A DNA stretch of 64,000 nt from Axinella damicornis (taxonomy: Eukaryota; Porifera; Demospongiae; Axinellida; Axinellidae): NCBI GenBank assembly GCA_963931865.1, contig OZ007509.1, positions 7,548,631 to 7,612,630 on the forward strand, read 5' to 3'. A program made the translations under genes and the position numbers. Positions within the stretch are counted from its first letter, which is position 1, and each line of letters begins with the position of its first letter. Below, piece by piece: positions 1-64,000 of the stretch. The notes under the pieces were generated by a model. The model searched no databases and had not been told where the DNA came from. It saw only the letters and a list, made by a program, of their open reading frames with translations.

Positions 1-1034
1 AGCTTGAAATCGCCACAGATTCTCACAGAGGCTTTGTCACTCTTGAGCACCGGAACAATGGGTGCCGCCCAGTCGGCGAACTGCACTGGCTCAATGATCC
101 CCTGTCGTACCAGATGATCCAACTTTTATGAGCGCATGGAGTATGGCACTGTTCTAGCCTTGCAAAAACGGGGCTCCACATTAGCATCAACAGAGATCTT
201 GGCCTTGTAGCCTCTCAGTGTGCCCAGCTCATCTTTAAAGAGCTCCTGGTGATCCTCCAGAATATCCAGCAAAGCACCGTTGTGCAAGCGATGAATCCTG
301 TGCCAGTCAAGTCGGAATTCTGCAAGCCAATCCCTTCCAAGCAGGCTAGGTCCCTTCCCTTCAACCACAAGAAGAGGGAGCTTGGCTTCATGACACCCAT
401 GCTGCACTTGGACTTGCATACGACCCAACACTTGCAGCTCCTCTCCAGTATAGGTCCTCAGTCTGGCATTGGTAGGTTCCAAGCATCTGTCTGGCCAAAG
501 CTGCTGCTGTGTTTCAGCAGAAACTATTGAGAGGGATGCTCCAGTGTCAATCTCCATGATCAAGGACTGACCATCCACCACCATATCCACTTCAAATGGC
601 TTCTGACGCTGCTCTGACTCCAGACTGAACATGGTATACTCATCCGAGGGGTTCTCTTGCAAGAGCTGCACCGACTGTGGTTTGTCTGGAGCTGTTTTCG
701 GCAGTGACTTGGGTTTGGAGCGACATGCGGCTTTGATAGGTCCAATTTCACCGCAATTGTGGCATTTGGCTTCTCGGAATCGGCATTTTTCTGCAGTGTG
801 GTTGCTCTTCCCGCACCGATAGCACTTGGCTGTTGTTGACGACGGCCTCTTTTGTCGGAGAGTCAACTTGTGGATTTCTCCGGTCTGCGTAGCACCCAGC
901 AAGGCTTGAGCATTTTTGGCAGCTGTCTCCTGCGCTTGAGCCACTTCCATGTTACCTGGTGCCTTCACTCTTCTTGCTGTTCCAAGCCACGCTCGTTTAG
1001 GTGTTTCTACTGTCTTTTCTACCCTTGACATCAC
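1..1034 (-). pseudogene. Gypsy-type LTR retrotransposon gag-pol relic
   Basis: Reading leftward from 1034, one frame gives a Gag C-terminus, an aspartic protease and the start of reverse transcriptase. The first zinc knuckle is intact (CYRCGKSNHTAEKC). The second (CHNCGEIGPIKAAC) has Pro where the zinc-binding His belongs. The protease carries the DTGAS active-site motif and a later LLGRDWL motif. An in-frame TAA near 126-128 interrupts the frame; RT-like sequence ([18 protein letters not shown]) then continues to the window edge. The loss of the knuckle His, the stop and the missing Gag N-terminus indicate a dead copy. No LTR is seen on its 5' side. It belongs to the Ty3/gypsy class; the clade is not determined. 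Confidence 0.85.
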
Positions 1035-1344
1035 TCACATGATAAAACTTACCACGCTTGACGGGCCTGGGAACGAGGCTATATATATGTAAGACAGTTT
1101 CTGAATTCTGTAAGAGTGTGTATGTCACTACCTGGCCAGCTCCTAGCCTCCTTTGATGTACTTTCAAACCTCCAACACACAATGTGCAGTGGCTCACTTG
1201 CTTATTATTATACTCATATTAATAGGGGAAATCGTTCGGTGTAAACAAACCTTCTATATACATAGCTCTCAGGAAAGCACACAAACATTCTGACTACACC
1301 GTCATGAACTGGTGTTATGCTGAAACTAATCTTGGTGGCGCACT

Positions 1345-1901
1345 TACCGTAATGTCCCGCTAATACGCCCCCTTCGAAAATACGCCCTGAGCCGCCCCCT
1401 CTTTTTCGCCCAAGTTCCTGCACAGGGTAGTTTGACTCGTTATAACGCCCCCCTGGTGAGCATCTTCTGGAATATCTAACCTACACGTGCGCAACTCGTC
1501 TCTAGCTCTCAGATCGAGTATAGTAGTCACCGTTAACGCCAACGATACAAGTCATCTCACTGCCACTCTTCCGCAGTACCCGTGGTTCATGACCGACAGT
1601 ATTGCTGTTCTTGAGGATGGCTACAATGAAGTCAACGAAGTCGCCGTGAATGTTTATATGGCCCTCAAGTTGAAGTGCAGCTCTTCTCGCCGATGTAGGG
1701 AGACCACACATGATGACCACGAACAGCACTGGCGATCATTTGTACTTTTGTAACTGTGAACATGCAGTGTCATAAACGTAGCAAAACGTTTTGAGGGGGC
1801 GTATAATCGAGACTAATTGCGTACTCGAAAATACCCCCCTCCCTCTTTGGGCAGGATGTAGTGTACAAAATAGGGGGGCGTATTAACGGGACACTACGGT
1901 A
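1345..1901 (-). mobile_element. TACCGTA-ended non-autonomous DNA element carrying a HIRAN-like fragment
   Basis: The ends are inverted copies of TACCGTA followed by related sequence (tgtcccgctaatacgcccc on the left; its near complement on the right). A second diverged copy lies at 33015-33592. Inside, the minus strand (about 1729-1502) reads FIVAILKNSNTVGHEPRVL, resembling the core of HIRAN-type domains (AVAVLK.G..VGHVPR). No transposase is present. The flanking duplication was not resolved and may be only TA. Confidence 0.7.
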
Positions 1902-2098
1902 TATGCATGTATATCTTCCTGTTCTGGCCATCATTGGCAATATTGAAGTGTGTGACATCATGTATGTGTGGGATGAGCCGTAAGTACAAGCTACAGTGAA
2001 TGAAGCAATCGCAAGTATCCACGAGTGGAGAATATAAGACAGAGGCATCAATAAACTTGTCCCACCAGTTACACTGTTACAGTACCTGGAGTGTGGTT

Positions 2099-2160
2099 AG
2101 CCTCGCGGTCCCAGGCTCTCTCTTCATAACCGGGAGGAGAGAGCCTGGGAACGAGGTTAC
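2099..2160. mobile_element. Short foldback element (AGCCTCG...CGAGGTTAC), 9-bp TSD
   Basis: A 62-bp near-palindrome with ends agcctcgcggtcccaggctc and gagcctgggaacgaggttac. It is flanked by exact direct repeats agtgtggtt at 2090-2098 and 2161-2169. It is one of many relatives in the window (24571, 60670, 62127, 48752, 55863). Confidence 0.75.
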
Positions 2161-2226
2161 AGTGTGGTTGACACTCACAATCAGCTATTATACGTATGAT
2201 TTTATTAGTCAAACTACTGCTGCTAA

Positions 2227-55683
<53,457 letters not shown>

Positions 55684-55862
55684 CATTACAAGGACAGAGA
55701 ATTCTCGTGCATGGTACGCATATTATACATGTATTCAGTAGCACTATGTAATCTCCATTCAGTGTGTTAAGTGATATGCTACAGGCATACATGCTGCACT
55801 TATTATCCACTGGGATGTAGCTCGCAATATTCCATCAGAGGGTCTGGGAATCAGGATAGTGT

Positions 55863-55952
55863 CTAGACTCGTTCCCAGGCCTACAAACTTGTACTAGTAC
55901 TTCCAGTTTGTTTTTGAATGGAGGTGTAGAAGGCGGCATGGGAACGAGGCTA
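55863..55952. mobile_element. Foldback element (CTAGACTCGTTCCCAGGC)
   Basis: The left end ctagactcgttcccaggcct faces atgggaacgaggctag. It lies 180 bp after the SMC3 stop. Confidence 0.65.
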
Positions 55953-56351
55953 GGTAGTTTCTAGTTGTTAAACAGTTAGTTGTGCAATTTTGTAGTGATT
56001 ACTCCACATTACTGCATGTGCACATGGCAATTAATATGAAACCTGATCTGGCACATCTACGTACTTCAATGTAGTGTACACTTGACCAATACTGTACTTT
56101 ATATGTCCATCCCTTATAATGATGTTAGTGTAAGCCATACTATACTAACATAATTACCAGATTGCAGTCAATATCCAATAATTATTGGGCTTCCAATAAT
56201 AGTTGAAAGGACAAGGTTCACAACGCAAAATGTATGCCTGCCTGGTTACCAAACCACTAAACACGAGCACTGCTAGGTGGATATGTTGACAGCGTACCGA
56301 GATGTAGAATTAAGCAAAAAGTTGTAGCATATAACAGCACATACATAATTG

Positions 56352-56885
56352 GGGCGAGCCTGAGCGAGCCCCACACTAGCGAAACTTCATTGCGCTCTGC
56401 GTGTGTATACTTGCTTGTCTGATCTGGATCATGGATCTTGCAATTACCGTAAATTTTAAATCAGCGAATTTCACTTGCACGTGCAAATTCAACGAATCGA
56501 CGAACCGTCTAGCTACTTGTAACCTGTTCGACGAACGATGGCGACAACAAAGACGGAGACCACTCGTGGACATTGGCTAGAGCACCATGAACATTCTTCC
56601 TCCTCGGCGACACTGACAAAGACGTTGCTGCTAGGCTATTATAGTATAAACGCTAACCTCACTCACAGTTGCCGGCTGTGATGTGCACGAGTGTTATGTT
56701 TAACATAACACTCGTGCACATCACAGCCGACAGTTTCAAGAGTGCCATAATTTCTGTGCTTATTGCCCGGTCACATTCTGATGACAATCATGTGAATGCA
56801 ACTGCTCCTTGCATGCCCTGCACGCGCATACATATGCACTTCGCTCAGGCTCGCCCTCCAGTGTCCTGCATTCCACTAGTTATAC
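56352..56885. mobile_element. Dispersed non-autonomous element, copy 2
   Basis: Second copy of 41798-42355. It contains an internal 59-bp palindrome (56672-56730) centred on gttatgtttaacataac that the other copy lacks. Confidence 0.7.
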
Positions 56886-57050
56886 AGTCATGTAGTTTAA
56901 CAAGCTAGCCCTTCGCTTTCTCCAGCACCCGATCGCTTTCAGTATGAGTCGATCCGTGCTGGGGAAAATTCGAGGGGCTAGCCCGCTAGACTACCTATAC
57001 ATGGACACCTCAATTTCCCCCTCCCACAAAAAGCAAAGCGCAGACTATAG

Positions 57051-57133
57051 ACGTGGATATTGGTCCGGCAGGAAGTACATTCTAGAACCTGCCCTGGCCC
57101 ATTGCCCTACTTCCTGCCGGATCAATATCCACT
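57051..57133. repeat. Inverted repeat with CGGCAGGAAGTA arms
   Basis: The arm gtggatattggtccggcagg faces cctgccggatcaatatccac. A partial third copy (tacttcctgccggaccaa) is near 57580. Confidence 0.75.
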
Positions 57134-57880
57134 TCGCAGACAGACCATAACCGGGAAGGAAGGACAGAAATTACGTATAGTTGAAAATCCGTGCCAGACC
57201 CAGCAAGACTTCAAATTGCAACTAGCCTGACTTCGCTGACACTCAGCAAGTTTCTTCTACACACAGCTTGGTCCCGCTAGCTCGCGCCCCTGGTTTGTTC
57301 GATGCTCAGACAGCTAGCTAGCTGCTATTTCGGGGCAGCCTTGTCGACCGCTCTGTAAAGTTATATAGTGGTGGTAGTCACTTAGCTACATATCGCCCGT
57401 AGAAGCGTTAAGTTAACTTGCGGGAACAGGCATCTTTCGTCGCTACCGGAGTTCGTCTTGATCGATCGAGTGACACGCAAGTGGCTGCTATACATGTAGC
57501 TACAGTACTGACCTTGCATTGTGACGGAAGTTGCGTGCGCGCGCGTATCTAGTCTAGTAGAACCGCCCTAACCCATCGTCCTACTTCCTGCCGGACCAAC
57601 AACCACTTCGTAAAATAGTTGTGTAGCTATGATGTAAACACCCTATAGTACTTCCCATAAACAAATGTAGAACGTGACTGAACTGCGTATATTGTGTACG
57701 ATCGAGACTCGATCATATTTACAGTTCACGTGGAACTGACTGGTACAGGCATGTATTACATGTGGCTTCATGCATTCCAAGCAGTCAGAGTTTTTGTACA
57801 ACATACTGTTGGTGATGGTCGGACTGGCTGTGGAGGGTCCATAAATGTGACTTCGCAGAAATGTTTGGAGAGTATCAAAG
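57134..57880. other. Probable upstream region of the NIDO-protein gene
   Basis: No gene recognised. No TATA box or initiator can be assigned with confidence. Confidence 0.4.
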
Positions 57881-57882
57881 AC

Positions 57883-58092
57883 ATGATGGATGAGTCACAG
57901 AGGACTGGTATTTTCATAATTTTTGTAGCCATTTCTCTACTAGTACAAGTACAAGGTCGCAGTCTGTCAGATTTCATCCAATTTGGACCTAACTTTGGAG
58001 ACAACAGCCTGCCTCCCAGTAATGATGCACAAGTTGATGTGCAACTACAGCAGCCAATACCCTTCCTTGGACAGACAAGAGAAACCCTCACA
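57883..58092 (+). CDS. NIDO protein exon 1: signal peptide
   Basis: 70 codons from ATG: MMDESQRTGIFIIFVAISLL then VQVQG and the start of the mature chain (DFIQFGPNFGDNSLPPSND). Donor ACA|GTGAGT, phase 0. In-frame sequence continues upstream but has no better start. Confidence 0.8.
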
Positions 58093-61000
58093 GTGAGTTT
58101 GTGCCTAGAATAACACTGCATGGGTATAGCTAGCTCTGCAACTAATGTGAGGGACAGTACTGATTTAGCAACGGCCACCTGCCACTAGGTTTCTGTTATA
58201 ACATTATGCATTATGTCAACCAAGTGAAACGATGCTTCTTATAATTTACGGCACATAAAATATGGACCATGCATACATGTACCCGGTAGTCATTGCACCA
58301 ACTATCACACAACTCAAGTGAAAAAATGTTCTTCTATAATAGCTAATGTGTATAGCTATAGGGTGCAGATAAGTAACCTTGCTCCCAGGCTCATGCTTGG
58401 GAATAAGCAGATGTGTGACTCTTCTGTCACGTACGGTCAACTATTAACTACCTCTTAGATAACACGTGTGTTACAGCACAGCTTGCAAATGTACCATAAA
58501 TTAAGCAGAGACATGGAGATGCTGCTTTGATGATTGACATGTGAAGGGATTTCTAAATTTTCTAGCATGGGGGTGTAATGCACTGTTGCCAGGTGACAAG
58601 GCTTGTCCCTTTCAATTAATGCAGCAACCGACTTTGTAAATTAATGATGATTATACGCGACAATACCCCGCTTTAGGGATGGGCACTTTTTTCTTTTAAA
58701 ACCACCCATTATTCTATTCCTGAATTCCTCTCATAGTAATCATTCCCAATACTAAATACTAGATTTGGAGAGATTTTTTTTGTATTAGCATATATTGCGT
58801 GTACGTGGTATCCCTACATACAGAGTCTACCGACTCTGTGATAACACTGACTTTTACAGGATGACCAAAACGTGTACAGGAACAATGATACTTCACTCAT
58901 TTCTCTTCATGATGCACTATAACATTATATGAGACCCCACATAGTCCTCCAGAGAGTTTGTCCATGTACTATGCCTGTGTCTACCAGCACCACCATATCA
59001 TGAATGATGTCATACCCTATTTTCAGCCTATAATTCATTGGAAAGAAATACAGCCTATTTTTCTAATAGAAATTCTGGGAAAATGTGCCCATCCCTACAG
59101 CCCACTTTCCCATCCAAGTGCATGGGTGTGACTCCCAAAGTCACTGGAAATCCTTTATCAATCATGACGGCATCGTGTACAGAATCGGGACCTATAGCAA
59201 AGACAATCTTCTCCTTGACCAAAAGCACAGGGTACATTGCCACTTTCTGTGTGTTTCTAAAATTGATCACTATCTCTGGTGTACTTCACCTTCATACTAA
59301 GTTCCATGTGACCATGCAGTTAGCAATTCTGAAGTCCGTGTGCATGCATGGAGAATAGTGATGTGTTAGTGTGGTTGAAGTATACCGGTACAATCGTACG
59401 TTTCACCACACAACTGAGAAGGAAGCACCATCTGAGTTTGACGTGTAGACATGCACTTCTCAAATTACTATACTGCTATTTTGGCTTGGGTACAAAAGAG
59501 TGTCTTGTTGCTGTGTTTGTATATAGTCACACTGTACCAGTTCCTAGCTGATACTAATACAGCGAAGCACATGAAGTGATTGGCATACCATGTCACTGCT
59601 GGTATATCAAATGACACGATCGAGTGTTCACATCCAGGCACGTATTATCTCAGTTAGCATTGGTATGCATTCCACTGTTGCCTCATACCATTGCAGCTGT
59701 ATGTATGATTGGGTCTCCCTTTGGCACTATAACATCGTGCAGCTGATACAATTCTGTCTCCAACCAAAGAAAGATACATGCAGTTATTACCGCATGAATT
59801 GTTAATGCTGCAACAATAGGTAGCAAAAAAAATCATTACCCCGAAGCAGTAGTTAGCATAGACGACTAAAATGATGAGGGAGAACCATGATAGCGTAACA
59901 GTGCTAGCTTTGTGTTGTTATATCTGCTCCAGGTCTCAACTGATGGAGTGGTGGATCTTAGTAATGTGGCATCCTCTGCCAGTATATTAGCATTTTCAGC
60001 AGACGTGGACACCAGGGCTGTGGGACAAGTTCTGTACAGAGAAGGTGGTTTGGCCGACCCTGTGTTACTGACTGCTGCTGAAGATCTAGTCCGCCAACTG
60101 TTTTCATGCTTTGGTAACTTTACCCCCACCTCCGTCGTCGTGGCAACATGGTTCTATGTGGGCTACTTTGACCGCCATGACGACCGTGTAAGTGCAACAA
60201 AATGCATGCAGGTTGATTTTGGCATGCTTCTTAGTGCACATGCTCAACAAGTAACCCTATTTTTCTATCGTTTCCTTGCAGTCCAACACATTTCAGTGCT
60301 TTGTGACAACAGACACTAATGTCACATTTGTTGGTCTCCTGTATGCTGATGACATGATTGAGTGGACGACAGGAGATGCTGATGGGGGAGTGGACGGGTT
60401 GGGAGGGGATCCAGCAGATGTTGGCTTTATCGATGACAACTCCGTTCACTTTGGCTTGCCTGGTTCAAACACAAGTGATGTGCTAACCCTTGATAGCAGA
60501 AGCAATGTTGGCATGCCGGGACTGTGGGTTTTTCGTGCAGACGGAGAGAACATAACTGTGCCAGGTAATGACTGTATGATAATTCCACTGATTAGCAACC
60601 CGAATTGAGTATAGCTAGTTTCTAATGTCAATACTGGCTGTGATTTTCATGCGAAGTTGTGCTTCCTTCTAGCCTCGTACCCAGTCCCACGCCCAGCTTT
60701 TCGTCGCTGCTTAGTACGTTAAAGCGGGGAGCTTTACCGTACTAAGCAGCGACGAAAAGCTGGGCGTGGGACTGGGAACGAGGCTAGCTTCCTTCATCGT
60801 GAACTATTCCCAGAGCTAAGACAGTCCTGTATGATGGGTAGACCCTGATGGTTATCATGCTATCTTCTCATACCTCCACAACAGATCTTAATCAGTGTGC
60901 TCTTGGCCTTGATAACTGCGACAGCAATGCGCAGTGCACTCAGCTGAAATCTGGATTTAGATGTGACTGCAATGTTGGCTACGATGGAGATGGAGTTAAT

Positions 61001-64000
61001 TGCTCAGGTAGGAGATCAAAGTTATAGCACTTGCAACGCCATTGAGTGTATATAATTTTATAAACCATGTATGAATGGAATGATACATTGCATGTACGTG
61101 CATACGCCTGGTACCATTGATAGAAGGAAATGCCATGCATTCTGTTGTGCCAACAGAATACCCAATTAGACTATGTAGTCACAGTACGTTATACCTATCA
61201 ATGGAAATATCTAGTCACTGTAGTACTAGCTAGTATAGTGATAATCCAACACATGTTAACCTTACAAAGAGGGGAGTTCTCTGTCGGTATGTTAACAATA
61301 ACAAAATGAAAGTTATCCAATTCTGACATAATAGGCCGTAGCCTGACTAAATTGCTTTACCAGTTTGAGCACTTCAAGCATCGACAACGTAATAGGCCTC
61401 GATAAACTTGGACTACCAAGCCATAGCCATGCGCATGTTTCTTATATAGCGAGGGTGCTGATGATCTCCAGATGATGATGGTTCTGTGATTACTAAAGTG
61501 TTTCAGCCATCCGGCCTCATCAGGCACAGAATGTATAATCACTGATTAGTACAGCTCTTCCTGATACCTCGATTATCTTATACCTCGATTATCTCTGTCG
61601 ACAGGAACACCAGGGCAATGCCAGCAAAGGCAAACAGAGCTCTGTTTGCCTTTGCTGGCATTGCCCTGGTGTTCCTGTTGACAGAGATAACCTATGTTAA
61701 CTTTATTCCTACAATCTTAACGAATGGCAACTCACTGCTAGAACGAACTCACCTGTTGCGCTTAACCTGTACATATTCAGCAGACTCTGATTGCATCCAC
61801 CAGCTCATACTTACAGCTAGCCGTATTCCAAATCTGTTTGTAGGCGACAAGCATATCTACAGCACACTCCAATTAACTCATATGTATGTGACATCACATA
61901 TCACCAGTGACAGTCAAATTAGCATTGGTGCATGGGCCGTGGGATAGACAAAAGTGCTCATAACTTCACCACCAAGATTGATTTCGACACAATCGTTGTA
62001 TGAAAGCATCAGTGCACAACGGCAATCACAACAGTTGTACTCAGAATATTCGTATGCCTTCCGGAGTGTTCAAACAGTTACCCAGAACAGTGTTTGCCCT
62101 ACCAGGAGTGTGATAGCCATACCTTGTAGCCTCGTTCCCAGGCTCCTCCCCAGCTTTTTGTCGCATACTGTACAATATGCGACAAAAAGCTGGGGAGGAG
62201 CCTGGAAACGAGGCTACTACCTTGCATATTCTTGGGGGTGCCTATGTGTAACCCAAGACACAGTGTGTAATGTCAGTCTCATAATAGTGGAAACCTACCC
62301 CGGGTATACTCCGTTATGGTAGCAGGATACCCAGCTGAGATGCCAAGTTTTGATATCACTGTTTGATTGCTAATCTACACATTCAAGAATATGGAACGTA
62401 CCCTAAACTGTTGTAGATTAGCAATGCTCTTTTGCCCCTTGACAGCATACTTACTTTACGTATCTCTGTTCTTCCAAAATTAGTCAGTGCATCTGGCAGT
62501 GGCAGTACCAGTGGATCTGGGGATCCACAAGATCAAGAAGGTAATAACACCGATTAGTGCACCCATACCCGATTTAATTTTACCATTAGCTGTTGCATAT
62601 ACTGTTACTGTTTTCTCATCACTGTTTCTTCATTATTATCGCTGTACCATTGAACTGAGATGCTAAATCTTCACCCAATGTATATACATGCTGAAGCCTT
62701 TGTGCATGTATAATATTTGTAGTTGACCTGGTTTGCATGTATAGCTTGACTTTTGCTACTCTGCCCAGCAGACCTAATGGACGGTTAAATATAATCACCT
62801 GACCAGTTCATGACTACTGGATATTTTCCCTTATATAGTAGGTGATAATAGTGATGCCTGATGAGTGCAGTTCGGGACATTCAATGAGCTAATTATTGCC
62901 TTCATTTCTCAGAGTCCTGTGTTGCTGCTGGCTTCACTTCGTGCTGCACTAGCACGCCTTGTGGGGTTGGATCACCACCAGATCGCTGCTACTGTGATCA
63001 GAACTGCTTCTCATTTGATGACTGCTGCAGTGACATCACTGAAGTGCCATGCTTCCCAGGTATTATAATGAAGAGCCAACGGTTTCCTTTATAATTATGT
63101 TAGTTTCATTCTTGTTTGAATGTAGCCAAACATGAAGTGCATCTATAGTGGTGATATGCAAATAAATACATGATTTTCAAGGTCAGGATAAACTACCTGT
63201 AAATACGGGACTGGACACACTGTCATCGTCAAAGTTGCTCCATGATCGCACCGTCTGCTCGCTGTTCAAGTCCGTGGTGCAAACGCTTGAAGACGGTCTC
63301 GTATTTAGCTTTTTCGGCATTGCTGCTTAGAGGAGTGCCCATAGGTGTGGTCTATGCCAGAAAATCCAAAAGTTTATGGTTCCCACCACGGACTCGAATG
63401 GCAAGAGGACGGTGCGATTATGGAGCAACTTTGGTGCCCATCCAGTCCCACATTTACAGATAATTTTTCCTGTGTTGACGTTAGGGTTAATTTGTTTGGG
63501 GATGGTTACAGCAATGAATTCAGATGCTACAGTAGTTCCAGATCAAGATTTAGAATGTGCCCCACTGGGGCCTCAGATGAACATTTGGTACTTTTGATAA
63601 TTTTATCAGATTTCAGTCAAGTTCAGGGAGGTACCGCATGAAAATTGGGCCTATCTGGACTTTTTCCCTCTACTTTGTGGGCTTCTGTAGCCTTGTACCG
63701 AGCACCTGGGAACGAGGCTAGGGCTTCTGAGGGCTTGTGACTATATTTCCAGAGCATATAGCTCTTCATATGTGCTTGCTCCACCCAGTCTGCCCTCTGA
63801 GGAGCAAATACAGTGGCAGAAGAGCACCTAAGAAGATGTGCTATGTTGAATATGTAAAAGTTGAGGAAAGAATTTTGTAGTTAAAGAGTTGGTATTCAGC
63901 CAGATTAGTACCATCATTTAGGTTTAGCTCCTGCACTCGTTCATGGCTAGAGCTTACGCTGATGTAATATTTATTCTTTGGCAGACATCACAATTGGATA
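57883..64000 (+). CDS. Secreted NIDO-EGF-somatomedin-B domain protein (3' incomplete)
   Basis: Exons 57883-58092, 59933-60187, 60282-60564, 60885-61007, 62484-62540, 62913-63059, and possibly from 63985 to the window edge, join in compatible phases (0,0,1,1,1,1). The product begins with a signal peptide (IFIIFVAISLLVQVQG), then a NIDO domain, a Ca-type EGF-like domain, a Ser/Gly linker, and a Cys-rich domain with the somatomedin-B CYCD..C....DCC.D pattern. NIDO domains occur in nidogen, tectorin, mucin-4 and SNED1-like extracellular proteins. The product is probably secreted, acting in the extracellular matrix or at the cell surface. The combination is reminiscent of invertebrate SNED/nidogen-like proteins; orthology is not claimed. 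Start: ATG at 57883 or the next codon, 57886. Confidence 0.85.
59933..60187 (+). CDS. NIDO protein exon 2: first half of NIDO domain
   Basis: 85 codons, phase 0-0, with ASSASILAFSADVDTRAVGQ and SVVVATWFYVGYFDRHDDR. Acceptor gctccag, donor CGT|GTAAGT. Confidence 0.88.
60282..60564 (+). CDS. NIDO protein exon 3: second half of NIDO domain
   Basis: Reads SNTFQCFVTTDTNVTFVGLL, EWTTGDADGGVDGLGGDPAD and NVGMPGLWVFRAD. The TFQ...TDG/TD..., W.TGDA.GG..GLGG.PA..GF and G..G.W.FR motifs define NIDO. Acceptor ccttgcag, donor CCAG|GTAATG. Confidence 0.93.
60670..60786. mobile_element. TAGCCTCG foldback element, 9-bp TSD
   Basis: A nearly perfect hairpin. The left arm tagcctcgtacccagtcccac is mirrored on the right, and the interior ttagtacg(t/g)taaagcgggga is shared with the 24571 element. 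Exact 9-bp repeats gcttccttc lie at 60661-60669 and 60787-60795. It lies in intron 3 of the NIDO gene. Confidence 0.88.
60885..61007 (+). CDS. NIDO protein exon 4: EGF-like domain
   Basis: Reads DLNQCALGLDNCDSNAQCTQ then LKSGFRCDCNVGYDGDGVNC, a six-cysteine EGF of the calcium-binding type (DxNxC start, GYDGDG). Acceptor ccacaacag, donor TCAG|GTAGGA, phase 1 on both sides, as usual for EGF exons. Confidence 0.93.
61589..61690. repeat. 102-bp near-perfect palindrome
   Basis: Centred at 61639/61640 (cagagctctg). The arms match over 51 bases with one mismatch and no spacer. It lies in intron 4 of the NIDO gene. Extreme hairpin potential, unrelated to the foldback families by sequence. Confidence 0.9.
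61700..62120. other. NIDO gene intron stretch, no gene recognised
   Basis: The open frame 61618-61947 arises partly from the palindrome and shows no recognised domain. Confidence 0.45.
62127..62216. mobile_element. TAGCCTCGTTCCCAGG foldback element
   Basis: Arms tagcctcgttcccaggctcc and ggagcctggaaacgaggcta, loop region tgtcgcatactgtacaatat. Flanks cataccttg and ctaccttgc are probably a decayed 9-bp duplication. Confidence 0.8.
62484..62540 (+). CDS. NIDO protein exon 5: Ser/Gly linker
   Basis: VSASGSGSTSGSGDPQDQ, 57 bp, phase 1-1. Acceptor aaaattag, donor GAAG|GTAATA. SGSG units could be glycosaminoglycan attachment sites. Confidence 0.75.
62913..63059 (+). CDS. NIDO protein exon 6: somatomedin-B-like domain
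   Basis: Reads SCVAAGFTSCCTSTPCG, then DRCYCDQNCFSFDDCCSDIT and EVPCF. CYCD, DCC and the last Cys fit somatomedin B; ten cysteines instead of the canonical eight. Phase 1-1. Acceptor atttctcag, donor CCAG|GTATTA. Confidence 0.9.
63070..63980. other. Likely last visible intron of the NIDO gene
   Basis: No domain recognised in any frame. A frame from 63181 (GQDKLPVNTGLDTLSSSK) is open for ~50 codons in a compatible phase but ends in TAG and looks like nothing known. A TAGCC..GAGGCTA foldback remnant is near 63690-63720. Confidence 0.4.
63985..64000 (+). CDS. Possible next exon of the NIDO protein, cut by window end
   Basis: Acceptor ttctttggcag precedes ac atc aca att gga, which in the required phase gives D-I-T-I-G. 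Only 16 bases are visible, so this is tentative. Confidence 0.4.

Noticed and set aside
1487..1753. Plus-strand ORF in the 1345 element (antisense of the HIRAN-like frame)
   Set aside because: Indels in multiples of three keep it open in both copies, but the minus-strand frame has the recognisable motif; the plus frame is taken as a shadow.
63181..63330. Possible extra exon of the NIDO gene (GQDKLPVNTG...)
   Set aside because: Compatible phase but weak acceptor, ends in TAG, and no domain similarity; the acceptor at 63984 is preferred.

Overview
The window is eukaryotic: split genes with GT-AG introns, long introns, dense non-autonomous transposons, microsatellites and minisatellites. The proteins (metazoan-type SMC3; a secreted nidogen/EGF/somatomedin-B protein) and the mix of Mutator-, hAT-, Harbinger- and mariner-like elements suggest an invertebrate animal. 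A sponge or other early-branching marine animal is plausible, but the sequence alone does not settle the phylum.

Layout. Positions 1-1034 hold a decayed gypsy-type retrotransposon fragment (minus strand). From 2262 to 55683 the plus strand carries 29 coding exons of SMC3, the cohesin ATPase subunit. The first ~115 codons lie upstream of the window; the stop codon is at 55681-55683. The exons join in frame, apart from one frameshift in exon 21, into about 1,080 residues running from the Q-loop through coiled coil 1, hinge and coiled coil 2 to the ABC signature and Walker B. One intron (39799-40097) has AT-AC ends and looks like a U12-type intron.

The 20.8-kb third intron of SMC3 (4723-25544) contains, on the opposite strand, a tandem family of intronless-looking DEDDh (DnaQ/TREX-like) 3'-5' exonuclease genes: three intact ORFs (5590-6465, 14993-15955, 21809-22768), one copy with a frameshift (8616-9580) and two C-terminal fragments (17529-17622, 21184-21405). 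A 3.7-kb segmental duplication (11496-15214 and 17621-21405) arose within this array. Each copy afterwards differs by transposon insertions, so filled and empty sites can be compared.

The remaining SMC3 introns are filled with repeats: TAGCCTCGTTCCCAG foldback elements with 9-bp target-site duplications, several families ending in TACCGTA (three copies carry a fragment resembling a HIRAN domain), two hAT-like elements with exact 8-bp duplications (one nested in another element), LINE and gypsy relics, and large minisatellites whose long ORFs are artefacts.

From 57883 to the window end a second plus-strand gene encodes a secreted protein with signal peptide, NIDO domain, EGF-like domain, Ser/Gly linker and somatomedin-B-like domain. 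It continues beyond the window. No tRNA, rRNA or CRISPR array was recognised.
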